This document shows positions 1 through 5,187 of a DNA stretch of 6,042 nt, one piece after another. Numbering within the stretch: position 1 is the first letter of the stretch; every line of letters starts with the position of its first letter. The notes under the pieces were generated by a model. That model was not told the DNA's origin and searched no databases. It was given only the letters and a program-made list of their open reading frames with translations. Position numbers and translations under genes: made by a program. Source of the stretch: Caldifarciminota bacterium (GTDB taxonomy: Bacteria > Hydrothermota > Tepidihabitantia > Tepidihabitantales > CAIPLT01). Location: NCBI GenBank assembly GCA_025061975.1, contig JANXBB010000067.1, positions 1 to 6,042 on the forward strand. The letters run 5' to 3'.

Positions 1-537
1 AATTTTAATTTTTTTAAAAACACGAGCCGCAGGTAGTTTTTGATTATTAAAATAAACATCACCTTCACCAAGCATCGCCCGCACCACAAATGCTAATGGG
101 GCAAGATCACCTGAAGCACCAACGGAACCGGTTTCAGGAACACAGGGTATAATATTGCGGTTAAGCATTTCAGTGATCATCTCAATAACCTCAACACGCA
201 CTCCGGAATACCCCTTAGCAAGCATATTAGCACGCAAAAACATTGCGCTACGGACAATTTCCGGTTCTAAATTATTGCCCCAACCTACAGCATGCGATAC
301 AATCAAATTATACTGAAGTTTTTTTAACCTTTCTTGGGAAAGAATCACTTCAGCTAATGCACCAAATCCGGTATTTACTCCGTAGACCGGTTTTGAGCTC
401 AAAGGCACCTGATTTACAATCCTTCGGCTTGCATCAATTTTAGCAATTGCGTGAGAAGCCAATTTAACTACTTCCTGATTTGTCGCAACTTTTAAGACAT
501 CCTCAGAACTTACGGGAATTTTCGGAATTTCAATCAT
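1..537 (-). CDS. hutH: Histidine ammonia-lyase (HAL), N-terminal part, runs off left edge
   Basis: Histidine ammonia-lyase removes ammonia from L-histidine to give urocanate, the first step of histidine breakdown, in the cytoplasm. The 179 visible codons begin MIEIPKIPV and match the N-terminal third of the roughly 500-residue family. Visible hallmarks are the Tyr52 region (KPVYGVNTGFGA, residues 49-60), the Ser81-His82 pair that in this family fits a histidine rather than an aromatic substrate, and the segment GSVGASGDLAPLA (137-149). Its Ala141-Ser142-Gly143 cyclises to the MIO electrophile. The reading frame is open to the edge with no lesion. The ATG at 537 is the first start after an in-frame TAG and has no Shine-Dalgarno site; a promoter lies directly upstream. 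No other hut gene is in view, so a full pathway cannot be confirmed. A tyrosine/phenylalanine lyase or aminomutase of the same superfamily is a less likely alternative. Confidence 0.9.
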   Translation of the reverse strand, partial: MIEIPKIPVSSEDVLKVATNQEVVKLASHAIAKIDASRRIVNQVPLSSKPVYGVNTGFGALAEVILSQERLKKLQYNLIVSHAVGWGNNLEPEIVRSAMFLRANMLAKGYSGVRVEVIEMITEMLNRNIIPCVPETGSVGASGDLAPLAFVVRAMLGEGDVYFNNQKLPAARVFKKIKI

Positions 538-546
538 ATTTTGACT

Positions 547-578
547 ATTATAATAAATAAACTATAAAGGTTCGTCAA
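547..578 (-). promoter_or_regulatory. Promoter of hutH, probably giving a near-leaderless transcript
   Basis: On the minus strand TTGACG (578-573) is followed after 17 bases by TATTAT (555-550); an overlapping perfect TATAAT lies at 552-547 with a 20-base spacer. Either -10 box puts the transcription start about 1-6 bases before the hutH ATG at 537. The lack of any purine-rich ribosome site in front of that ATG agrees with leaderless or near-leaderless translation. The promoter sits in the 90-base gap after nfo, so hutH need not depend on read-through from nfo. Confidence 0.6.
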
Positions 579-627
579 TCTTTTTATGTTTGCACCCTAA
601 CAGCCTTCAAAACTTCGCGCAACGGAG

Positions 628-1473
628 TCACTGATTATTTACCAAGCTTCTGATAACCTTCATGTTTTTTAGATCGTCAGCATCTGATTTTCGGGGAGTC
701 TCCATTATACCCGGAAGATGCTTAAGTAACGGATGATTAATAATTATCCGAAAACCCTCACGAGTTATTTTGCCTTCACCAATATGCCAATGACGATCAA
801 TCCGCGAACCTAAATCAGTTTTAGAATCGTTTAAGTGAAGTAAATAAAGACGTTTAAGTCCAACAAGTTTATCAAACTCTTTTAAAGTTTTATCTAAACC
901 GTCTTGAGTATGAATCGGATAACCAGCTTCAAAAGCATGAGCAGTATCTAAAACCACTCCTAATCGGTCCTTTTCTATTACACCATCAAATATCGTCTTT
1001 ATCTGGTGAAAATTATAGCCCACCTCAGAACCCATTCCGGCAGTGTTTTCTAAAAGCAAAATCACATCGTTTTTTACTTTCTTAAACGCAGTATTAATAC
1101 CTTTAATTACTTGAGCTAATGCCTGGTCTTCTGTTGCTTCAAGTCGTTTTCCAATATGCATTACCAAATACTGAGCTTCAAGCACCTGAGCGCGCTTAAG
1201 CTCACTTATAAGAGATTCAAGGGATTTTTCGTACTCCACTTTGTTTATTGTTGCCAGATTGGGCAAATAAGGCATATGAACTACAACCGGACTAATCTGG
1301 GCTTCCTCAATCTGTTTTCGGAACTCATAAACATCATCTTTATCTAACTCGGAAAAATTCCACCCCCGGGGATTACGAGAAAAAAGTTGAATTGTGTTAC
1401 AGTCTTTAGCTAATGCACGCTCAACAACTTTTCGAAAACCACCAGCAATAGAAATATGAAATCCAAATCGCAT
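628..1473 (-). CDS. nfo: Endonuclease IV (AP endonuclease, base excision repair)
   Basis: Endonuclease IV cuts DNA 5' of abasic sites and repairs blocked 3' ends in base excision repair. The 281-residue product has the usual length and single TIM-barrel layout. Visible motifs include GFHISIAGG (4-12), QLFSRNPRGW (29-38), HMPYLPNL (66-73), LLENTAGMG (140-148), LDTAHAFEAGY (175-185), HLNDSK (213-218), DRHWHIGEG (226-234) and METP (257-260). All nine ligands of the trinuclear zinc site can be placed at a constant offset of three from the E. coli enzyme: His66, His106, Glu142, Asp176, His179, His213, Asp226, His228 and Glu258, so it should be active. The start MRFGFHIS fits the family. There is no Shine-Dalgarno site, and a -10 box ends six bases before the ATG. 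It is divergent from the hrb operon. Endonuclease IV belongs to oxidative and nitrosative damage responses in other bacteria, but no shared regulation is shown here. Confidence 0.97.
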   Translation of the reverse strand: MRFGFHISIAGGFRKVVERALAKDCNTIQLFSRNPRGWNFSELDKDDVYEFRKQIEEAQISPVVVHMPYLPNLATINKVEYEKSLESLISELKRAQVLEAQYLVMHIGKRLEATEDQALAQVIKGINTAFKKVKNDVILLLENTAGMGSEVGYNFHQIKTIFDGVIEKDRLGVVLDTAHAFEAGYPIHTQDGLDKTLKEFDKLVGLKRLYLLHLNDSKTDLGSRIDRHWHIGEGKITREGFRIIINHPLLKHLPGIMETPRKSDADDLKNMKVIRSLVNNQ

Positions 1474-1479
1474 AGAATA

Positions 1480-1507
1480 AGTATAGCATAAAAAACCCCA
1501 CCGTCAA
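1480..1507 (-). promoter_or_regulatory. Promoter of nfo, placed for a leaderless mRNA
   Basis: Minus strand TTGACG (1507-1502), a 16-base spacer, then TATACT (1485-1480). The ATG of nfo begins at 1473, only six bases after the -10 box, so the expected first transcribed base is the A of the start codon or its neighbour. No ribosome binding site could fit in between. The -35 hexamer is identical to that proposed for hutH. Confidence 0.6.
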
Positions 1508-1864
1508 TTGCTAAATATTTGAGCTGTTTTATGCCACGATTGTTTAGAAAATAACTGTCCGTTAAGTAAAAACTAACCCGATAACACCCAATTGCCAAAA
1601 GATTTTCATAAACACAATCCACAAAACACCCCATTAAATCTTATAGAATAAACCTCCGTTCTCTGACTGTTTTAATAACCGAGATTTAATTTAATAGCTG
1701 CGACGTTTTAAGCGATAAAATCTCATATAACATATCCTTAATCATATTTTCTTAAAATACCTTTATTAGTAAACATAAGCCGTGGCGGGGACAGCTGAGT
1801 CATTTTAATGCTAAGTTGCTTAACAATATGAATATCAATATATTAAACAAAAAATCTCCTTAAT
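1508..1864. other. Intergenic stretch with no recognisable gene
   Basis: This is the central part of the divergent nfo/hrb intergenic region. It is AT-rich and broken by stops in all frames that were read. The only longer frame, on the minus strand to 1634, runs into the start of nfo out of frame and looks like a chance opening. No tRNA, terminator-like GC hairpin or CRISPR unit was seen. A short GC-rich island at 1779-1798 stands out from its surroundings and is unexplained. Confidence 0.6.
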
Positions 1865-1892
1865 CAAAATATTACTTTTTAGTAATATTTTG
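1865..1892. repeat. Perfect 11-bp inverted repeat upstream of the hrb promoter
   Basis: CAAAATATTAC (1865-1875) and GTAATATTTTG (1882-1892) are exact inverted copies separated by six bases. The centre lies about 77 bases before the predicted transcription start of the hrb operon, a distance compatible with an activator or upstream repressor site. A stem this AT-rich is a poor terminator, and no gene ends just before it. A role as protein binding site is an inference. Confidence 0.55.
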
Positions 1893-1899
1893 GCATTGG

Positions 1900-1913
1900 C
1901 TTTTTTAAAAAAG
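1900..1913. promoter_or_regulatory. T6A6 palindrome, possible UP element
   Basis: A C-T6-A6-G palindrome ends seven bases before the -35 box of the hrb promoter, the place where AT-rich UP elements contact the RNA polymerase alpha subunit. The call rests on position and composition only. Confidence 0.3.
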
Positions 1914-1938
1914 TTATGATTGACAATATGTCATAACT
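1912..1938. promoter_or_regulatory. Dyad AGTTATGA-N11-TCATAACT over the -35 box, candidate operator
   Basis: Two perfect 8-base arms (1912-1919 and 1931-1938) flank an 11-base centre that contains the -35 hexamer TTGACA at 1920-1925. A dimeric regulator bound here would compete with RNA polymerase, so a repressor is the simplest reading. The genes controlled suggest a sensor of NO, peroxide or redox state, but the regulator family cannot be named from the motif. Confidence 0.5.
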
Positions 1939-1949
1939 CCAGGTATAAT
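1920..1949 (+). promoter_or_regulatory. Consensus sigma70 promoter of the hrb-hcp-fprA operon
   Basis: TTGACA (1920-1925), an 18-base spacer and TATAAT (1944-1949) both match the consensus exactly. The predicted start is near 1956, leaving a leader of about 18 bases that holds the ribosome binding site of hrb. A perfect promoter under an overlapping dyad fits a strong gene kept off by a repressor. Confidence 0.8.
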
Positions 1950-1961
1950 GTCTTAGGTGAA

Positions 1962-1968
1962 AGAGGAG
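1962..1968 (+). promoter_or_regulatory. Ribosome binding site that fixes the hrb start at 1974
   Basis: AGAGGAG is followed by five bases and the ATG at 1974. The frame stays open upstream to a TTG at 1920, but that codon lies inside the -35 box, ahead of the predicted transcription start, so the longer form would not be on the mRNA. Confidence 0.8.
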
Positions 1969-1973
1969 TAATT

Positions 1974-2663
1974 ATGGATCTAACAACACTTTATAAAATA
2001 AGTTATGGAATGTACATTATTGGCTCACGAAGAGGTCAGCAATTAAATGGTCAGGTTGCCAATGCATTAATTCAGGTTACTTCTGAACCCCCTCAGGTAG
2101 CATTAGCGATTAATAAATCAAATTTAACCCATGAATTTATCGCGGAGAGTAAAACCTTTACTGTTTCAATTTTAAGTGAGGAGACTCCGATGAGTTTTAT
2201 CGGCCGTTTTGGATTTAAGTCTGGCCGGGAGATAAATAAATTTGAGCAGATCAATTATAAGATTGGGCTGACTGAGGCGCCGGTGGTTCTTGATTATGCA
2301 ATTGGTTATTTAGAATGCGTTGTCGTTAACAGTCTTGATTGTGGAACTCACACATTATTTATTGGCAAAGTATTAGATGCTCAAACACTTGCTGATAAAT
2401 CTCCGATGACTTATGCTTATTATCATTTAATTAAAAAAGGAAAATCACCTAAGACGGCGCCAACTTATATTAAAGAAACTAAAAAAGAAAGTGAGGTGAT
2501 AAAAATGGCTAAGTATCGCTGCACTGTATGTGATTATGTTTACGATCCGGCGATTGGAGATCCTGAAGCCCAAATTCCAGCCGGGACTCCTTTTGAAGCG
2601 TTACCGGACAACTGGGTTTGTCCAGTTTGTGGTGCGGACAAAACCCAATTTGAAAAAATTTAA
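1974..2663 (+). CDS. hrb: High-molecular-weight rubredoxin (flavin reductase-rubredoxin fusion)
   Basis: The 229-residue protein joins an FMN-binding flavin reductase-like domain (about 1-160) to a C-terminal rubredoxin (178-229). The first domain shows the Hrb-type segment [16 protein letters not shown] (25-40), then NLTHEF (50-55) and the late motif [10 protein letters not shown] (124-133). The rubredoxin has its four iron ligands in CTVC (Cys183, Cys186) and CPVC (Cys216, Cys219). In Moorella thermoacetica the homologous protein takes electrons from NADH and reduces the A-type flavoprotein, giving NO reductase activity. The same partner, fprA, lies two genes downstream, so this is the expected electron donor. 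It is first in the operon, 28 bases before hcp. The linker at 160-177 is charged and polar and contains a ribosome binding site and ATG for the rubredoxin part. Assignment is firm; that it also reduces Hcp is inference. Confidence 0.94.
   Translation: MDLTTLYKISYGMYIIGSRRGQQLNGQVANALIQVTSEPPQVALAINKSNLTHEFIAESKTFTVSILSEETPMSFIGRFGFKSGREINKFEQINYKIGLTEAPVVLDYAIGYLECVVVNSLDCGTHTLFIGKVLDAQTLADKSPMTYAYYHLIKKGKSPKTAPTYIKETKKESEVIKMAKYRCTVCDYVYDPAIGDPEAQIPAGTPFEALPDNWVCPVCGADKTQFEKI
2493..2507 (+). promoter_or_regulatory. Internal ribosome binding site and ATG for a free rubredoxin
   Basis: GAGGTGAT (2493-2500), a long match to the anti-Shine-Dalgarno sequence, stands a few bases before an in-frame ATG at 2505 inside hrb. 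Initiation there would give a 52-residue protein starting MAKYRCTVC and ending at 2663, the usual length and N-terminus of a stand-alone rubredoxin. It may be an active second start or a relic of the gene fusion. Confidence 0.5.
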
Positions 2664-2691
2664 TACTTAAAAGAAAGCCCGGGAAACAATT

Positions 2692-3999
2692 ATGAATGAC
2701 GAATTGAAAATGTTTTGTTATCAATGTTCTCAAACTGCTCGCGGCACCGGATGTACAATAAAAGGTGTGTGCGGAAAAGAAGCTACTGTAGCGCGGCTTC
2801 AAGATAATTTATTATATGCGCTTAAAGGTATTTCAGCTTATCTTTATCATGCTCGAGAGCTCAAAACTACAGATTCTGAAATTGACGCTTTCGTAGAAAA
2901 AAGCCTTTTTTCGACTCTTACCAATGTTAACTTCGATGTTACAAGCTTTTTAGATTTTGCCTTACAGGCTGGAAAAATGAATATTAAGACAATGAAGCTA
3001 CTTAAAGAGGCTCATATTAAACATTATGGTGAACCAACTCCAACTAAAGTATCTACCAAAACAACGAAAGGCAAAGGAATTATTGTTACCGGACACAGTT
3101 TAAAAGCACTAGAGGAACTCCTTAAACAAACCGAAAACACCGGAATTAATATTTATACCCATTCTGAAATGCTTCCAGCTCACGGCTATCCCGAATTGAA
3201 AAAATTTAAACACCTTATAGGAAATTTAGGAGGTGCATGGCATGATCAACGAACACTTTTTACCCAATTTCCTGGAGCAATTCTTGCAACCTCAAATTGT
3301 GTTTTATTACCAACAGATGCTTATCGAGAACGAATTTTCACAATGGGCGCTACCGGTCTTCCTGGAGTGCCTCATATTAAAGAATTTGATTTTACACCAT
3401 TGATTAAAAAAGCCCAAAGCCTTCCTGAAGTTGAAGAAAAGCCCAGCAGTAAGTTTTTAACAACCGGTTTTTCAAAATCGGTAATTTTGTCTTTAGGCAC
3501 TAAAATTAAAGATTTAGTAAACCAGGGCAAAATTCGCCATTTCTTTGTTGTTGGTGGATGTGATACCCCAACTAAGAAAAATGAGTATTACCGAAAATTT
3601 GTCGAGCTGCTTCCTAAAGATACCATAGTTATTACCCTCGCTTGTGGTAAATATCGGTTTAACGAGCTAGATTTAGGCGAAATTGATGGCATTCCTCGGC
3701 TCTTAGATTTAGGTCAATGTAACGATACAATTGTTGCCTTAGAAATTGCTGAAGCACTATCAGAACTTTTTGGAACCCCTATTGAAAATCTTCCTTTAAG
3801 TTTAGTTTTAACCTGGATGGAACAGAAAGCCGTGGCAATTTTATGGAGCTTATTAGCATTTGGATTTAAAAATATTTATCTTGGTCCAATTATTCCTGCC
3901 TGGGTAAATGAAGAAATTCTTGAGGTGTTAACAAGCAAATTTGGTATAAAATTAATCTCGGAACCAGAAAAAGACCTTGAAGAAATTTTAAGGAGGTAG
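2692..3999 (+). CDS. hcp: Hybrid cluster protein (Hcp, hydroxylamine/NO reductase), short class III form
   Basis: Hcp is a cytoplasmic Fe-S protein with a 4Fe-2O-2S hybrid cluster that reduces hydroxylamine in vitro and acts as an NO reductase in enteric bacteria. The N-terminal cluster ligands are Cys9, Cys12, Cys21 and Cys27 (CX2C-X8-C-X5-C). All seven hybrid-cluster ligands known from Desulfovibrio can be placed: His135, Glu159, Cys203, Cys290 (the persulfide position), Cys318, Cys343 and Glu377, in motifs such as [30 protein letters not shown] and EQKAVAILW. At 435 residues it is roughly 110 shorter than class I proteins. The loss lies between Cys27 and His135, where the second three-helix bundle normally sits, which defines class III. 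The start at 2692 has a weak ribosome site; MFCYQC at Met7 (2710) is the alternative. Its end carries the ribosome site of fprA. No Hcr reductase gene is present, so electrons may come from Hrb. Confidence 0.97.
   Translation: MNDELKMFCYQCSQTARGTGCTIKGVCGKEATVARLQDNLLYALKGISAYLYHARELKTTDSEIDAFVEKSLFSTLTNVNFDVTSFLDFALQAGKMNIKTMKLLKEAHIKHYGEPTPTKVSTKTTKGKGIIVTGHSLKALEELLKQTENTGINIYTHSEMLPAHGYPELKKFKHLIGNLGGAWHDQRTLFTQFPGAILATSNCVLLPTDAYRERIFTMGATGLPGVPHIKEFDFTPLIKKAQSLPEVEEKPSSKFLTTGFSKSVILSLGTKIKDLVNQGKIRHFFVVGGCDTPTKKNEYYRKFVELLPKDTIVITLACGKYRFNELDLGEIDGIPRLLDLGQCNDTIVALEIAEALSELFGTPIENLPLSLVLTWMEQKAVAILWSLLAFGFKNIYLGPIIPAWVNEEILEVLTSKFGIKLISEPEKDLEEILRR
3990..3997 (+). promoter_or_regulatory. 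Ribosome binding site of fprA overlapping the hcp stop
   Basis: AAGGAGGT spans the last two Arg codons and the first base of the TAG of hcp, six bases before the fprA ATG at 4003. Stop and start are three bases apart, an arrangement that favours translational coupling and equal output of the two proteins. Confidence 0.85.
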
Positions 4000-4002
4000 G
4001 CA

Positions 4003-5184
4003 ATGATTTTTGAAATAGCACCGGGAATCTTTTATGTCGGAGCATTGGACTTTGAACGTCGGCTTTTTGACGAACTTATTCCTTTGCCCTATGGTACAAG
4101 TTATAATGCTTTTCTTATTAAGGGAAGCGAAAAAATTGCATTAATCGATACTGTTGATCCGAGCAAAGAAAATGTCCTAATTGATAACTTAAAAAAGCTT
4201 AAAATAAATCGTCTTGATTATATAATTGCTCATCATGCTGAACAAGATCATTCCGGAGTAATTCCGGTAGTTTTAAAACATTTTACGGAAGCAAAAGTTG
4301 TCACAAACGCAAAATGTAAAGAATTATTACAAAAATTACTTCTGATTCCTGAAGAACGCTTTTTAGTCATCCAAGATAAAGATACCCTATCATTAGGTAA
4401 CAAAACTTTAGAGTTTATCTTTGCTCCTTGGGTTCATTGGCCGGAAACGATACTTACATATTTACGAGAAGATCAAATTCTTTTTACCTGTGATTTTTTA
4501 GGTTCGCATTTTGCTTCCAGCGAACTTTTTGTAACTGATGAATGTCGCTATTATGATTCGGCTAAAAGATATTATGCTGAAATTATGATGCCGTTTCGAA
4601 CTAATATCAGACAACATCTTGAAACGATTAGCAATTATCAAATAAAACTAATTGCACCAAGTCATGGGCCATTACACAATAAACCGGAGTTTATTCTTAA
4701 TGCTTACCGTGATTGGACTTCCGACCAAGTAAAAAATGAAGTCGTTATCCCCTATGTCTCAATGCATGGGTCAGTTAAAGCGATGATTGATTATTTTTCC
4801 GACCAGCTGATTTCTTTAGGAATAAATGTAAAACCATTTAATCTCACAGTAACCGATATTGGAGAGTTAGCAATGGCTTTAGTAGATGCCGCAACTTTAG
4901 TAATCGGAACATCAGCAGTATTAACCGGCCCGCATCCCCAAACAATATATATCGCCTATTTAGTAAACGCATTACGCCCTAAAACTAAATTTGTTTCGTT
5001 AATTGCCTCATACGCCTGGGGTGCTAAAGTAAAAGAAAAAATAGTCGAGTTAATTCCGAATGTTAAAGCAGAACTTCTCGATGGCGTTATTATTCAGGGC
5101 TATCCAACAAAGGATGATTTTACAAAATTAGAAAATTTAGCCGAAAAGATAAAAGAAAAGCATAAAAACCTAGGAATTATCTAA
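4003..5184 (+). CDS. fprA: A-type flavoprotein / flavodiiron protein (NO and/or O2 reductase)
   Basis: Flavodiiron proteins reduce NO to N2O and/or O2 to water in the cytoplasm of anaerobes. The 393-residue product has the minimal class A layout: a metallo-beta-lactamase-like domain (about 1-240) and a flavodoxin-like domain (about 247-393). The diiron ligands are visible in HAEQDH (His78, Glu80, Asp82, His83), then His145 in APWVHWPET, Asp164 in FTCDFLG and His221 in PSHGP. In the flavodoxin part the phosphate loop reads SMHGSV (253-258), with Val where Thr is common, followed by GTSAVLTGPHPQT (302-314) and SYAWG (336-340) around FMN. There is no fused rubredoxin or NADH reductase domain, so an external donor is needed; Hrb, encoded upstream, is the known type of partner. 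NO versus O2 preference cannot be read from the sequence. The gene is translationally coupled to hcp. Confidence 0.97.
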   Translation: MIFEIAPGIFYVGALDFERRLFDELIPLPYGTSYNAFLIKGSEKIALIDTVDPSKENVLIDNLKKLKINRLDYIIAHHAEQDHSGVIPVVLKHFTEAKVVTNAKCKELLQKLLLIPEERFLVIQDKDTLSLGNKTLEFIFAPWVHWPETILTYLREDQILFTCDFLGSHFASSELFVTDECRYYDSAKRYYAEIMMPFRTNIRQHLETISNYQIKLIAPSHGPLHNKPEFILNAYRDWTSDQVKNEVVIPYVSMHGSVKAMIDYFSDQLISLGINVKPFNLTVTDIGELAMALVDAATLVIGTSAVLTGPHPQTIYIAYLVNALRPKTKFVSLIASYAWGAKVKEKIVELIPNVKAELLDGVIIQGYPTKDDFTKLENLAEKIKEKHKNLGII

Positions 5185-5187
5185 AAA

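Noticed and set aside
243..443. Plus-strand frame inside hutH
   Set aside because: It is antisense to a clearly coding region with a strong family match and has no motif of its own.
538..627. Terminator after nfo
   Set aside because: No stable GC-rich stem followed by a T-run was found on the minus strand in this gap; only the hutH promoter is supported.
1156..1347. Plus-strand frame inside nfo
   Set aside because: Antisense shadow of the conserved endonuclease IV frame.
1410..1634. Minus-strand open frame of 74 codons upstream of nfo
   Set aside because: It overlaps the start of nfo and its promoter out of frame, has no family motif, and its nearest purine-rich site is too far from the ATG. 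A chance frame is likelier.
1686..1850. Chain of three tiny minus-strand frames (starts at TTG 1850, ATG 1803 and ATG 1745) with 4- to 8-base overlaps; the first has an AAGGAG five bases upstream
   Set aside because: The products of 16, 21 and 19 residues match nothing recognisable, and the region is too AT-rich for such overlaps to mean much. Possible remnants of a broken gene, but not supportable.
1865..1906. Inverted repeat followed by a T-run as an intrinsic terminator
   Set aside because: The stem is almost all A/T, the T-run starts eight bases after it, and no plus-strand gene ends nearby.
1920..1973. N-terminal extension of hrb from a TTG at 1920
   Set aside because: The codon lies in the -35 box, before the predicted transcription start. 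The ATG at 1974 has a good ribosome site and a family-like N-terminus.
2509..2802. Minus-strand frame across the hrb/hcp junction
   Set aside because: Antisense to the conserved rubredoxin and to the N-terminal Cys motif of Hcp; no recognisable product.
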